DNA of 64,000 nucleotides from Podospora bellae-mahoneyi. Its lineage: Eukaryota; Ascomycota; Sordariomycetes; Sordariales; Podosporaceae. This document shows positions 23,601-35,179 of the stretch, piece after piece. The DNA lies in the NCBI RefSeq assembly GCF_035222275.1, contig NC_085883.1:806001-870000 (forward strand), in the 5' to 3' direction. The notes beneath the pieces are model-generated. The model made no database searches, was not told where the DNA came from, and was given only the letters and a program-made list of their open reading frames with translations. Numbering within the stretch: position 1 is the first letter of the stretch; the number at the start of each line of letters is the position of its first letter. A program made the translations under genes and the position numbers.

Positions 23601-23838
23601 CTCCCAGCGCTCCCAGCGCTCCCCAGCGCCCATCGCGTCGGCCACGCCCACCAACGGCAGCCCGAGGATCAATCATACCATACACATCCTCTCAGTGTTC
23701 CCCCCTGCGCGCGCTGCACACCACCACCCCCATTCGCTCGACGCCCAGTCGCACCCCAACCCGACTCTGTCTCGGCTTCCCCTGGGACGACTCCTTAGCT
23801 GCTTGGGAGTACAGAGAGAGTGAGAGAGCAGGCAGACC
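20661..23838. other. Long gene-poor region
   Basis: About 3.2 kb with no convincing gene. Frames such as 21771-22121 on the minus strand lack domains or splice support. A G9 run occurs at about 22245-22253. The last 400 nt is C-rich and is probably the promoter and leader of the MIT-domain gene; it includes three tandem copies of CCCAGCGCT at about 23595-23625. Confidence 0.45.
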
Positions 23839-26800
23839 ATGTCCCCATCGAACCCGTCCTCCTCCTCCTCCTCCCACCACCACTCCCACAAACAAAACGA
23901 CTCGATCAACTCGCTCTCGTCGCTGTCGCCACGCACCCGGCTGGACAGCCGAGACCACCGATACAATAGCAGAGCCCCTGTCAATAGTAACAACCCTCCC
24001 CCCCAAGCCACACACAACAAGCGTCGCTCTTCCACCTACACCACCTTCCCTCCCGCCGCGTCGATCAAGCCGAACCCTCCACGAAGCTCTTCGCTTTTTC
24101 CTGGACCGGCAGCCACAGGATCAGGATCAGGGTCAGGATCACCAACTCGAGCAACAGCGCATGCGCCTCCCGTCTTCCGCGACGTCGTGTTCAATGACCC
24201 TCAGCCCACGGGCACCCCTGCCAGCAGAAACGAACCCCAAATATTCCACAAGAGGGGCCATTCTCGGTCGAGTAGCGCTGGACTGAGCGACGGGTTTCGC
24301 AACCTCAATCGGTGGTCAGCGTCCACAGCATCCAGTCGTGCATCGAACTTTGCCGGCTTCACCAAGCGGGTAAGCACCGAATTTCTCGGCGGTGCCTTTG
24401 GAAAGAGCAGGCCGTCGACAGCGGACGAGTCTCCACGCTCGGGAGCCACCCGCACTGCAAGCCGGCCCCGCAGCAACTCCCCCGTACCAGCGCCGATCCC
24501 GCCCTTGGAGACATTGCCGCCCATTCTGACCGGGCCGTCGCTGGAGGACGAGGTCTTTGAGTCTGATGTGCTGACACAGTCTTCTGTTGCGCCAATTGAA
24601 CCGCCGCGACGACGCATTGCGAGACCGGCCGAAGAAATTGACCCTGACTGGGATGGTACACCGCAGCTTTCCGAGCAAGAGTCAGGATCGTCGCTGCAGC
24701 GGCTAGGGCCCGCGATCACGCTGCGCCCAGCTGATCCCATCACGCCGACCGATACTACCGTTATGACCATGCCCTACACACAGAATGGGCAGCCCAGGGG
24801 CCACTCGCGAAACCGCTCGACCGGGGCCAAGGGGAGCGTAGACACGAATGGGTCCTCGAGGAGTCGGGAGAAGGAGAGAGAAAGAGAGAAAGAAAGGGAG
24901 CGAGAGAGGGTGGGGAAGCCACCGTCCCAAAAGGCCATGCTGTCGAGAGCGTTGCAAAAGGCGAACACGGCTGTGCAGCTTGACAACGTCCAGAATTTTG
25001 AAGCTGCAAGACGGGCATACGCCGAGGCGTGTACCGTGCTCCAACAGGTGCTGATGCGAACGAATGGCGAGGAGGACAGGAGGAAGCTGGATGCCATCGT
25101 GAGTTTTGAAACCCCCAGTCGTGGACCCGTTTGACTCTTGAGCCGATGTCACGGGGCTTGCAGACAGCCAAACAGCAGTGCTCACACATGTACCCTTTGT
25201 CCGATAGCACCAAACCTACACAAACCGAATACAAGAGTTGGACGAACAGCTGGCCGACATTGAACCGGAGGGCAAGGAGCTACCTGAACGACCGGAGAGC
25301 TACGAATTCCACGAGCCCATATACCATGCGCAGGTCAACACCAGAGAGAGGGAGTACGAGAGAGAGCCGACGTCTGCAGTATCGAGACACGCGCCCAGAC
25401 CAAGCTTCACTCCGCGGGCGCCACCGCCCAACTTATCCGTGGACACGTCGAGAGCCGGCCCCCAGAACGGCATGACAAGCTACCTTACCGAGCAGTATTC
25501 TCTGCAGTCTGCTTTTTCGAGAGCCAGGACTGGCAGCGGGACACCGGTCCATGGGCAATCACAAAATGGATTCATGCCACGTCCGCTGTCACCTTTGAGG
25601 CGACCGTTATCTCCAGCAAATCCCCCGCCTCCACCACCGGACAATGGGCACTCCGACCGCACACAACAACAGCCCGACTATCTCATGTCGGGCGCTCGTC
25701 TTGGCGCATATGATGCTCAGGTGGGCCACCAGAGAGTAAACAGCCACGAGTCAGTATCGTGGCTTGATCCAATCGATGAGTCCGAGGCTTCTAGTGTGTC
25801 CTCAGTCCATTCGAGAACATCATCCAAGATTGTTCGAAAACACATCCGAGCTGCGAGCGGAGACACGGAGGCCGAGTTTGATGCCGCGCTGGACGACGCC
25901 ATCGAGGCCGCGTACAATGATGGCTACGAACCGGAACAAACATATCAAGGTCAAAACCAAGGGTGCGGGGAGGATGGTGGCAGGGCTGATGAGGAACGAC
26001 GCCAAGCTGAGCTTGCGCAAAACAGAATAAGGGACGAGGAACGAGACGCCTTGGCGCTGGCCACGGAGCGAGAGCAGAGATTGCGACTGGAGATGCAACG
26101 GGAAGATGAGGAATATCGACGGCAGGAAGCGATAGGGGAGGAGTTTTGGGAGGATCACGAGGCCGAAGAAGAAGAACGCATGCTGGATGAGATGACCAGA
26201 GGGTACGCCTTGGACCAGTTTTCGTTTGACAATAACCGGACAGGGCCGCCGATACCACGAGAGTCGGATTCGAGCGGGCTGACGAGCCGGACGTGGCACA
26301 GCTCCATGGGATCAAACCCACCGCACACGGCCACCACCGTCATGACGCCCATCAGTGACAAGAACGCGGCGCTGCCTCGTCTGCCCGACCCGCTGCCGCC
26401 GCCCCCTTCTCACGCATTGCCGCCTCCGCCCCCGCAAACTGCTGGTTCTCAAGGCTCCAACCAGACGGTGCGAAACAGACGACTTTCGGGACAAAATGCA
26501 GCGCAGCTCAAGATCGAGACGTCGAAGCTTGCACCTCCGACCGGTCTTGCCACGGCTTCCTCTGCTGTTCCATCACAACCGAAGTCGGCCGGGAATTACA
26601 TTGTTCAGCAACGGCAGGCTCTGTCAGCGGGACCCAGCCGTTTGATGGGTGCCTTTTCGTCAAGAGCCACACCGTCTCCCGGTCCCGCGGGGCCGGAAGA
26701 TGACGATGCCCCGCCGTTGCCCCTTGGTTTCGTCCAGGAGCATGAAGCCTCTCGTTCTGCCTCGCCAGCCTTGACGCGCCCGACGCTACGAAGCAACTTC

Positions 26801-28021
26801 TCGTCGGCGAGCTTGAAGAGCATGAAGTCGCGCAATTTGTCCATTTCACACATGGACGATGGAGACATGTCGCCCGGGACACCCTCGAGCAACCAGTTCG
26901 GCATGGGGGGCTCCAGCACACGCCTACCTTCAATCCCAGCGCTCCCCGAGGCGTACAAGGACCGAGCCAACAGCACTGCTGCTGGGGGGATGCATCTGTT
27001 GGACAGCAACCTTCACAGCTTTGACGCGCCTGGGTCGCCGAACCCTTTGTTGCCCGATGCTCCTGTGGCGCTGGAGCCGTGTCCGAATGATACCCTGCTG
27101 AGACCGTTTTGGCTGATGAGGTGTCTGTATCAGACGCTGTGCCATCCGCGGGGAGGGTACGTGAGCAACAAGCTTTTCGTGCCGAGGGGTGTCTGGCAGA
27201 TGAAGGGGGTCAAGCTGAAAAACGTGGAGGACAAGATTGCCAATTGTGATCTCTTGACGGCGGCGCTTCAGAAGCTGGCGAGGGTGGACACGTGCGATGC
27301 TGACTTGGTGCTGGAGGAGATGCAATCGCTGGAGAATGTGTTGGAGCAAGTCCAGGCTGCGCTGTCGAGGAAGCTGGGGAGTGAGGTTGGTGTTCAGGGG
27401 AGCGGGACCATGTTCAAGGACGCGAGCGGGATGGAGGCGGAGGCGGCGTCGATGCCTAGGTCGGGAAGCGTGGCCGGCAAAGGGAGCAGTTTTTCTTGGA
27501 GGAGGCTGAGGAGCAAGAACAGTTCGGCGAATCTGCCTGGGTTGGCGAGTTCGTATGGCGGGAAGGGGGGGAGTGGTGGTGGTGGGGCAGGGGCGAATGC
27601 TTCTACTGTTAGCCACGAGTCGACGGTAAAGGATGCGTTGTTGGCGAGCTTGCCCATGACGAGTCATCCCACGAGCAGGCCGGCGAAGAGGGATGTTGGG
27701 AATGTGTTGTTTACGGGGCCGAATGCGGGTTACATGAGCTCGTTGGCGAGATTGTTCGATGCTGCGCAGTCGATCGGTGAGTTTTCTTTTGGTCTCAGGG
27801 CATGGAAGATGGCTAATGATGATGTTTATACAGATCAGATTGCGCGACAGGTCGACGACCCCGGACTGCGTCACGCCGACAAGACGCAGGTTGGGCTTGA
27901 GCTCTGCACCCGGCATGCGGCCGAGTTTTTTGCGTTTTACATCTGCCGCTTTGTGCTGACCGACTTGACGATGCTGTTGGACAAGTTTGTGAAGAGGGGG
28001 GCTGAGTGGGTGCTTGTGTAG
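23839..28021 (+). CDS. Large MIT-domain protein
   Basis: MIT (microtubule interacting and transport) domains bind ESCRT-III tails and similar helices, so an endosomal or trafficking role is likely. Exon 1 is 23839-25098 and exon 2 is 25208-28021; the 109-nt intron runs GTGAGT to GATAG and falls inside the MIT domain. The product has 1,357 residues. Residues 1-350 are disordered and Ser/Pro/Arg-rich. The MIT helices at about 355-430 read KAMLSRALQKANTAVQLDNV, NFEAARRAYAEACTVLQQVL and, after the intron, TYTNRIQELDEQL. The centre (600-700) has an Arg/Glu-rich coiled coil. A conserved C-terminal globular part follows (LRPFWLMRCLYQTLCHPRGG; MLLDKFVKRGAEWVLV). The family is widespread in filamentous ascomycetes and largely uncharacterised; the precise partner is unknown. 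Confidence 0.85.
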
Positions 28022-28496
28022 GAGGGCATTAGAACAATTGCATAGAGGAGGTTGTTTATAGGGAGGGTAGGGTATGGGAGGGAGGAGGGTCAGGTTACAA
28101 TGAACAGGAGGAGGGATTGTCAGTCAGCCAGTCAGCCGGCGGACAAAGGGTCAGATCTAGAAAAAGACCTGTATATAATTTTATACCACTTCTTCTTGTC
28201 CCCTGGTGGGGAGTTTCTTTTTTCACGTTTTTTGAGCCTTCTGAACCCTGAATATGAGACCCTTGATTTGATGATAGACTAGTTGTGGCTGATAAGATAA
28301 GGGGAATTTGGAGAAATTTAGCGGGAGGGTCCATCTTGGCGCGCGCGCGTCGCTCCGGACCTTTTGACTTCAACACCATCCCACTATAACGACAGCGACG
28401 ACAAGAACACGGCGCTTTCGACGATATCTGCTCGAAAGATTCCAATCTTTGCGGGTCAGGTTCAACAGTACCGAGAGAATCGACCAGAACAATTGA
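28022..28496. other. Intergenic spacer between the MIT gene and GUF1
   Basis: About 475 nt holding the MIT-gene 3' region and the GUF1 promoter and leader. A GCGCGCGCG run lies near 28340. No gene seen. Confidence 0.5.
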
Positions 28497-30692
28497 ATGA
28501 GGTGCACATGCCCCGGTGGTCTCAGCAGCCGAATGCGAATGCGACCATGGCTGGTGCAGCGGCAATGTCTGTCGGCCTTGAGGCCAGCAGCTCTTGGAGG
28601 TAGCCTCTGCCTTCGAACTCTTTCTTTCCTCTCCCCAACGACGACGACGACGACGATCCGACCGATAACGACGAGAATATCCTCCCTTCCTCCATCTCGA
28701 CAACCTCTCCTCCCCCCACCAATACCCCAACTCCGCCGGGCGGCATCCTCAACCCCCACAACCAAAGACGGCCCCCTAGAACGAAAATCTGCCTCCCTCG
28801 AGGAGCGGATCTCCAAAATCCCCATATCCCGCTATCGCAATTTCTGCATCGTCGCGCACATCGACCACGGGAAATCAACACTTTCCGACCGCCTGCTCGA
28901 ACACACGGGCACCATCCTCCCCGGTCAAGACAACAAACAGGTCCTGGATAAACTCGATGTTGAGAGGGAAAGGGGGATAACGGTCAAGGCGCAGACGTGT
29001 ACGATGATATGGAACTACCCCAAGGATGGCCAGGATTATTTGCTCCATCTAGTTGACACACCCGGGCATGTTGATTTCAGGGCGGAGGTTACGAGGAGTT
29101 ATGCCAGCTGTGGGGGAGCGATCTTGCTCGTGGACGCCAGTCAGGGGGTTCAAGCCCAAACGGTGGCGAACTTTTACTTGGCGTTTGCCCAGGGGCTGAG
29201 TCTAGTGCCGGTGGTCAACAAAGTCGATCTGCCCACTGCTGATGTGGACAGGGCGTTGGGGCAGATGGAGGAGGTGTTTGAGTTGGATTGCAAGGATGCT
29301 GTGAAAGTCAGCGCGAAGACGGGGAAGGGGGTGGGGGATATCCTACCGGCTGTGGTGGAGAGGGTGAGGGCGCCCGAGGGGGATTTGGACAAGCCGCTGA
29401 GGATGTTGTTGGTGGATAGCTGGTATGACACCTTTCGGGGGGTGGTGCTTCTGGTGAGGGTGTTTGACGGGACGGTGAGGGCGGGGGATCGGCTGGTTAG
29501 TTTTGCGACGGGGAATGAGTATGTTGTTGGGGAGGTGGGCATACAGTATCCTGGGGCGGTGCCGCAGAGGTGCCTGAGGGCGGGACAGGTGGGGTATGTG
29601 TTTTTTAATCCGGGCATGAAGAGGATACAAGACGCAAAAATAGGGGATACGTTTACTGTCAAAGGGAAAGAAAAGGAGGTGGAGGCGTATCCTGGGTTTG
29701 AGGAGCCAAAGCCGATGGTTTTTGTGGCGGCTTTTCCGACGGATCAGGGGGATTACGAGAAGTTGAAGGATAGCATCGGGCAACTGGTGCTGAATGACAG
29801 GAGTATCACTCTGCAAAAGGACCATTCCGACGCGCTGGGGGCGGGGTGGAGGTTGGGGTTTTTGGGGAGCTTGCACTGTAGCGTTTTTCAGGACCGGTTG
29901 AGGGGGGAGTACGGGAGTGATATCATTATTACGGAGCCGGCGGTGCCGGTCAGGATTGTCTGGAGTGATGGGAAGGAGGAGATCATCACCAACCCGGCTG
30001 AGTTTCCGGATGGGGAGGATCACAGACTGAAAAGGGCGACGCTGTATGAGCCGGTTGTGGCGGCAACGATCACGCTGCCGGAGGAGTACTTGGGGCGGGT
30101 GATGGAGCTTTGTGAGAGCGTGAGGGGGGTGCAGAAGAGCGTCGAGTTTTTCAATGCTACGCAGGTCATTCTCAAGTATGAGTTGCCGACGGCGAGTTTG
30201 GTGGATGACCTGTTTGGCAAGTTGAAGGGGGCCACGAAGGGGTACGCGACGCTGGATTATGAGGATGCGGGGTGGAGGGAGAGCAACCTGGTGAAGCTGA
30301 ACTTGCTTGTGAACAAGGAGCCTGTGGATGCAATCGCGAGGGTGGTGCACAACAGCCAGGTGGAGAGGTTGGGGAGGCAGTGGGTGACCAAGTTTAAGGA
30401 GCATGTTGACAGGCAGATGTTTGGTAGGTCTTGTTTTGTCTTTTTGGTTCCAGATGGAGTGCTAACAACAAAACTTGCAGAGGTCATCATCCAAGCCGCG
30501 GCAGGCAGGAGAGTCGTCGCCAGAGAGACGCTCAAACCCTTCAGAAAAGACGTCTTGGCTAAGCTGCACGCCAGCGACATTGGCCGAAGGAGAAAGCTGC
30601 TCGACAAGCAAAAGGCCGGTCGCAAGAGGTTACGAGCTGTGGGCAACGTCGTGATTGACCAGTCGGCGTTCCAGAAGTTCTTGACAAAGTGA
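28497..30692 (+). CDS. GUF1: Mitochondrial translation GTPase GUF1 (LepA/EF4 type)
   Basis: A membrane-associated mitochondrial GTPase that acts on the ribosome during elongation under stress. The N-terminus is Arg-rich with few acidic residues ([20 protein letters not shown]), as in a mitochondrial presequence; the first ATG at 28497 is used, with others just downstream. G-domain motifs are clear: AHIDHGKST (G1), ERGITVKAQ (G2), DTPGHVDF (G3), NKVDLP (G4) and SAKTGKG (G5). The LepA-specific C-terminal region includes VDRQMFEV and ends in the basic stretch [14 protein letters not shown] 57-nt intron at 30424-30480 (GTAGGT, GCTAAC branch site, TTGCAG) interrupts the VDRQMFEV motif; removing it restores the family consensus. 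The spliced protein has 712 residues. The gene is convergent with the small gene at 30772-31176. Confidence 0.96.
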   Translation: MRCTCPGGLSSRMRMRPWLVQRQCLSALRPAALGGSLCLRTLSFLSPTTTTTTIRPITTRISSLPPSRQPLLPPPIPQLRRAASSTPTTKDGPLERKSASLEERISKIPISRYRNFCIVAHIDHGKSTLSDRLLEHTGTILPGQDNKQVLDKLDVERERGITVKAQTCTMIWNYPKDGQDYLLHLVDTPGHVDFRAEVTRSYASCGGAILLVDASQGVQAQTVANFYLAFAQGLSLVPVVNKVDLPTADVDRALGQMEEVFELDCKDAVKVSAKTGKGVGDILPAVVERVRAPEGDLDKPLRMLLVDSWYDTFRGVVLLVRVFDGTVRAGDRLVSFATGNEYVVGEVGIQYPGAVPQRCLRAGQVGYVFFNPGMKRIQDAKIGDTFTVKGKEKEVEAYPGFEEPKPMVFVAAFPTDQGDYEKLKDSIGQLVLNDRSITLQKDHSDALGAGWRLGFLGSLHCSVFQDRLRGEYGSDIIITEPAVPVRIVWSDGKEEIITNPAEFPDGEDHRLKRATLYEPVVAATITLPEEYLGRVMELCESVRGVQKSVEFFNATQVILKYELPTASLVDDLFGKLKGATKGYATLDYEDAGWRESNLVKLNLLVNKEPVDAIARVVHNSQVERLGRQWVTKFKEHVDRQMFGRSCFVFLVPDGVLTTKLAEVIIQAAAGRRVVARETLKPFRKDVLAKLHASDIGRRRKLLDKQKAGRKRLRAVGNVVIDQSAFQKFLTK
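30424..30480 (+). other. In-frame intron in GUF1
   Basis: Donor GTAGGT, branch site GCTAAC and acceptor TTGCAG are all good. The 57 nt are a multiple of three and carry no in-frame stop, so unspliced transcript would encode 19 extra residues inside a conserved motif. Confidence 0.85.
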
Positions 30693-30771
30693 GCTTTTGT
30701 GCACCCTGCATCATGAGAAATGTAACATATTGTGCATATTACCACATCGAACGAAAGGCACATGATTATGT

Positions 30772-31176
30772 TTATGTTATGCTTTTCGATTCATCCTCGG
30801 TGTCATCATAGTCGGGCAAGTCGTCTATGGCAATATCCTCTTCATGCTCCTTCTTTTCGGAAGGACCATTGTTTCCTTCTGTCCCTTACTCTGCTCACCC
30901 TCTTTTTCAGTCTCCCCATCGTTGTTAACCACCACCCCCTTTACCTCTCCCTCAGTCGCCCCAGGCGGGGAAATGTTTCTCACCCTCGCCTGGAGAACGC
31001 TCCCCAGCCGGGTTTATCCCGAACGTCACCCCCACTCCCCCTCCCACGGCGCCGCCTCGGTGGAGGGATCTGGGGTAGGGGGGGTCGAGCTGGGTGATGA
31101 GGAGGAGGGGGATGGTGAGGTTCAGGGCGTGGGTTGATTGGAGGTGGGTTAGGGTTAGGAGGGGGGCGCGGAGCAT
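30772..31176 (-). CDS. Small uncharacterised protein with acidic tail, exon structure uncertain
   Basis: From the ATG at 31174-31176 the frame reads a hydrophobic N-terminus (MLRAPLLTLTHLQSTHALNL, TIPLLLITQLDPPYP), then a Gly-rich segment (GGAVGGGVGVTFGIN). Downstream, a different frame encodes an acidic hydrophilic tail (EKKEHEEDIAIDDLPDYDDT) ending at the TAA at 30772-30774. At least one intron or frame change is needed between about 30960 and 30870; candidate donors (GTGAGA near 30984, GTAAAG near 30944) exist, but I could not settle one that joins everything. The hydrophobic N-terminus suggests a membrane or mitochondrial location. It lies tail-to-tail with GUF1, about 80 nt away. Confidence 0.45.
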
Positions 31177-31560
31177 GGTTTGATATTGGGTTGATGGGTG
31201 AGATGGTATGGTGGGTGACAGGGGTGGCAGAAGAAAAGGGTAGGTAAGGGGCTGGGTGGAGGTGAGTACCTTAATCAGGCGAGGTTTCTGTATGACATGG
31301 CCGATATGAACGTGATCCATACCTACCTGGCAGTCACGACGGACGTTCCTGATCAATGTCAAGAGATGGCTAGTGTCCGTGCTGCTGCCTTGGGTTATAT
31401 CCTTGCCAAGGGGCTAACCACGACCAGAAGGATGAGGAAGGCATCGCGAGATTGTTGTCTTCCCGACAACCCCCTCCTACCTACCTGATAAAACACATAA
31501 ACGCGCTTGAAACGCTCGCTCTCCTTGATGTCTTATCACGATCAAAACATTTCTTACACC
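31177..31560. other. Intergenic region, no gene seen
   Basis: Upstream sequence of the small gene at 30772-31176, with GT-rich stretches. No supported coding region. Confidence 0.4.
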
Positions 31561-31575
31561 TTCACATTGCCCAAG

Positions 31576-31965
31576 ATGGCCAGCCAACCGGAAGAAACCG
31601 CGGCTCCCCTTTCCTCCCCCCGCCCCCGCAAAATAACCCCCTCCCCCGCTCCAACCCGGACGACTGGCCCCTCTGGAACATCGACCTCCGGATGCTCGCC
31701 CTCGACGTCAACCTAACAGACTACCTCTCCGGCAACGACCCCGACAAAGGAGGAGATGGTCAACCGGTGGGAAGAACTCAAGTCACCGTTCGAGCATGGC
31801 GTGACTGGGCCCGAGGGGGTGGTGCCAGAGGATCTCCAGGAGAGGGTACAGCATTACCAGGCTCGGTACGTCTACCATGAGTTCAGGTGGCGTTTGGAAA
31901 AAGTACTGCAACAAGATTGGGGTGATGGGGTTGCAGGAGTGGGTTTTGGGGAATGTGGATGGTGA
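31576..31965 (+). pseudogene. Fragment resembling a fungal gag-like protein (LTR-retroelement kin), broken
   Basis: A short region encodes a Pro/Ser-rich leader and then a segment with a W-x2-W...L-x-A spacing like that of gag-like proteins of fungal Copia-type elements, followed by a helical basic segment. No reverse transcriptase, integrase or long terminal repeat is visible nearby. It is broken and appears to be an old isolated remnant. The assignment is tentative, and a decayed host gene is an alternative. Confidence 0.22.
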
Positions 31966-33021
31966 TATTGAGGAGGGAGCTGGAGGGGGTGGTATAGGTT
32001 TTTGAAGGGCGTGTTTGAACCTGGAGATGATGAGAAGTTTGTTAATGGGGACGGGGTGTCACGGTTGGAAACTTAAATGTAAATCGAATGGCGTGTTTTA
32101 TTGGATGCTTCTAATATCAATGAATACCTAGCAAGCATGTGAGAGTGTGGGACACGCTGGTGGTGGATGCCGGTGGACCCAGCTGGAACCCGAGGACCCT
32201 TGGTGCGTCATAGACGTGGGGTTTTAGCGTAGGAGGCCCCCTGTTTTCTCGGCAGCGGGTTTGACGTCGGAATGGCCATGATCGTCATCACTCCCATATG
32301 TACCAACACAACACTGCTTCTACCGGCCATGTCAGATCTTCACTTCTCTGAGGTTATATCTGCACATAAGCCCAAAAATGGCCGAATCCGGAAGAAGTTT
32401 CCCTGAGATGAAGAGGGCCGGGAGGCCAACCATCTCGCTCTCTTTCAGGCACACCACCCATGATAGGCCCAGGTGATGTGTGCTGGCGTAATCGCGCATC
32501 TGGGCCGGCCTATGAATGCCGGATCGTCCGAGTCACTGGGGCAAAAAGTGAAGTGCCAGTCTGCTGGTCGGCCCAACCCCGTGGTGCCGCTCAACGCCGA
32601 TAAAATCGTGGCGGAGGCCTTTCCACCCCCATCATTTTTGCACTTGTCTGATCAAAGACACGAAAACACAGCGAATGGGAGTTAGCAAACACTGCCTGTC
32701 CTGCCACTCTTGTCAGCTGTCTTGTGCTCCTTTCACTGACTGTTTCCATTGCCCAGATGTGACCAGTTGTTTGACGTAACTCTGCAGGACCACAAAGCTG
32801 CCTCTTTTTTTGCCCGAGGTAGCTTTTGACTGAGGCCATTCACAGGGTGACAGGCGCATACCTACTACTTATTGCCACCTGCGAACCCACCCCCCCTACC
32901 TCTCTTGGTTTACTTTTCTCCCTTTTCTCCACAAGCGCCAACGCATCATACCTTACACATATTCAAGAACCTTTTACTTGGTATATATAAACAACCAACA
33001 CAGTCACCTTCCCGTCAAACC
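31966..33021. other. Intergenic region, no gene seen
   Basis: About 1 kb with no supported gene. The 3' end is a CT-rich promoter region with a TATATATAA at 32981-32989, close to the start codon of the next gene. Confidence 0.45.
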
Positions 33022-33795
33022 ATGCCCCGACGTCGTGACTTTCCCCAACGAGAAGAGAATCCCAACCGCCGTATCGACGCCTGGGACGACGGTTTTGCTC
33101 CTCCTCATCAAATGCCCCGCCAACGCTCGCCCTCCCCCCGTCGCTCGCGACCCTCAAACCGCTACCCTCCCCGAACAAGACAATTCACCCCCTCACCACC
33201 CCCCTACAATGACGACTACCACCACTCCCCCCGCCCTCACACCGGCGGTGGTGGCGCAAACCAAGATTACTTCCACGACCACCCCCTCAACAACAGCAAC
33301 CCTAACCCTGACCACCACCGCGGCCGAACATCACACGGTCAACAACAACGGCCGCCGTTGACGAGGTCAAAGTCGACTTCGGCAAAAGAGTTCTTGGTGA
33401 CAGGGTTGGAAAAGGTGCAGCATATGAGCCCGAGGTGGCAAAAGGCTGCGCAGGCCGCGGTGCAGGCGGGGGGGTTGGCGGCGTTTCAGGCGAGGAAGCA
33501 GCCGGGGGATTGGGTTGGGGCTAAGGGGGTCAAGGTTGCCACCGCGGCTTTTACGGCTGGGTTGGCGAGCAGTAAGATGCATAAGGAGAGGGGACGGGAT
33601 AGGGAGTATGAGAGGGATAGGAGTTATGAGAGGGATAGGAGCCGGGATAGGAGCCGGGGGAGGGATCGGGACAGGGAGAGGAACAGGCCGACGGGGGGCC
33701 AGAGGAGGGGGAGTAACCTGGATGCTATTGGGAATATGGTTGGGGGGTTTGTGGCTGAGCAGTTTGCGAAGAGGGCGCAGAAGGATAGAAGGTAG
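33022..33795 (+). CDS. Disordered Arg-rich protein with a small Gly/Ala helical core
   Basis: A single exon of 257 residues; the ATG at 33022 (MPRRRDFPQREENPNRRIDA) is preferred over an in-frame upstream ATG because a TATA box lies between them. Residues 1-115 are disordered (Arg, Pro, Ser, His, Asn). A conserved-looking core at about 120-190 reads LEKVQHMSPRWQKAAQAAVQ and VKVATAAFTAGLASS. An RD/RE/RS-repeat stretch follows (DREYERDRSYERDRSRDRSR), then a Gly-rich helix (IGNMVGGFVAEQFAKRAQ). The two Ala/Gly helices could be amphipathic or membrane-contacting. Basic RD/RS repeats are seen in RNA-associated proteins, but no RNA-binding domain is visible. Function unknown. Confidence 0.7.
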   Translation: MPRRRDFPQREENPNRRIDAWDDGFAPPHQMPRQRSPSPRRSRPSNRYPPRTRQFTPSPPPYNDDYHHSPRPHTGGGGANQDYFHDHPLNNSNPNPDHHRGRTSHGQQQRPPLTRSKSTSAKEFLVTGLEKVQHMSPRWQKAAQAAVQAGGLAAFQARKQPGDWVGAKGVKVATAAFTAGLASSKMHKERGRDREYERDRSYERDRSRDRSRGRDRDRERNRPTGGQRRGSNLDAIGNMVGGFVAEQFAKRAQKDRR

Positions 33796-34040
33796 AGAAG
33801 ACGGTGGGTGAATGACGTGGGATGGGCGTTTTGGGACACAAAGGCATGTGATGATGGAATTGATAATGGGACGCATGGTAATGGACACGACAGATTGGCT
33901 TGACGGGCATGGCAACCGGTGTAAACAAATGCATGGGACGCGTATCGGGCATTTTCAATAGCCATGACATTTCTTCGAACATTTATTCAGCTCAAATTCA
34001 CCTTAACCGCATCATCCTGAGGTTCAAAGTGACAACCCCA

Positions 34041-35179
34041 TCAATCCCTCACAACCACCCCCCCAGGCATCTCCCCCAACCACCCATCCACCCCCTCCAC
34101 CACCCTCCTCTCCCCAAAACACCCATTCGCCCTTTCGATCGTCTGCACTGGCAACCCGCAAATCTGATCCCCGGAGCAATCCACCCTGTCAAACGTCGTC
34201 TGCAGACTATCCCCCCTCCACCCAAATACGTAATCCCCATGATGTCCATACCCAACCCCATCCCCAAAACTCCACAAAAATGGCTGTTTCCCTTGTTCTT
34301 CCGGCCAGAGATCGGGATCGTTGAAAAGGGTGGTGTCCCATCGTGTCTCGAGCATGATTTGCGGTATCATCACCGGATGGGAAGCCGGACATTTCCCCCC
34401 TTGGGTGTACCCTACCGTGCCGCCCTCTGCAAAGGAGACATGGGATTGGTGGTCGGTGCTGTCGAGGTTTTTGCCGTCCCAGCAGGAGGGGAAGGGGAGG
34501 GTGGTTAGGATTCCGGAGGGGCAGGGGTGGGGTGGGAAGGAAGAGGTGAGGTTGGTGAAGCGGGTTCCTTCGGTTTCGAGGCAGGTGTAGGTTATGCCGT
34601 CGTAGAGAGCCGTGGGTTTGTGTTCTGGTCGAGGATGTCCGGATTCGTTGACGGGGTGGACGCGGTCGGGGTGGCCTACTCGCATGCGGAAGCCCGGGGC
34701 AAAGGCTTTGATAGTGCCGGGTTTGGGGTTGACGAATTGGGGAAAGTAGTAGATTGTCATGCCGCCTTCACGGGCGGACTCGTGGAAGAGGGAGCCAAGT
34801 TGGGGGACGCGGTGGTAGGTGTTGTTGCGGGCGCGGAAGTACATGATGGCGGTCCAGTAGTTGGAGAAGTCGTCTGTGAAGGTGCAGGTGGTGCAGGTGG
34901 AGAGGGTGGCTGGGTCGTGGGTGAGGGGGTCCATGGTGGTGTTGAAGGAGTTGCCTCCGACGATTTGATGGATGTGGGGGGTGCCGAGGACGCCGGGGTT
35001 GACGAGACTTTTGGAGGTCAGAGCAGTATCGTTTTGGAGGCTAGGGGAAATGTGTCTTACGGATCGATGCGGTCTCTGACCAGCTGGGAACACGACATCT
35101 TGAGGGATGCTGGGCGGTATTCCCTCCGAGCCGTGGCCAGCCCGACCATGGCAAGAAAATCGACGTATTTCATCCTCAT
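34041..35179 (-). CDS. Secreted DUF1996-domain protein
   Basis: Two exons, 35179-35061 and 35007-34041, with a 53-nt intron (GTAAGA...AAAAG), give about 361 residues. The first exon encodes a short signal-like N-terminus (MKYVDFLAMVGLATA, from the second ATG at 35173) and the start of the DUF1996 motif RDRIDP; the second continues LVNPGVLGTPHIHQIVGGNS, so the intron splits the family's signature. Later blocks are also typical: CTFTDDFSNYW, YYFPQF, the F-x-P-GFRM region, TLPFPSCWDGKNLDS and DHQSHVSF, followed by CPASHPV. The family is secreted and common in saprotrophic fungi; its enzymatic activity is not established. Frame and length are normal for the family. Confidence 0.93.

Noticed and set aside
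23525-24286. 253-residue plus-strand frame overlapping the MIT gene start
   Set aside because: Pro/Thr/Ser-rich alternative frame over leader and first exon; the frame from 23839 continues into the MIT domain and splices properly.
26930-27916. 328-residue minus-strand frame
   Set aside because: Antisense to the MIT-domain gene; Arg/His/Pro-rich composition with no domain.
29343-30404. 353-residue minus-strand frame
   Set aside because: Antisense to GUF1, with a composition typical of a shadow frame.
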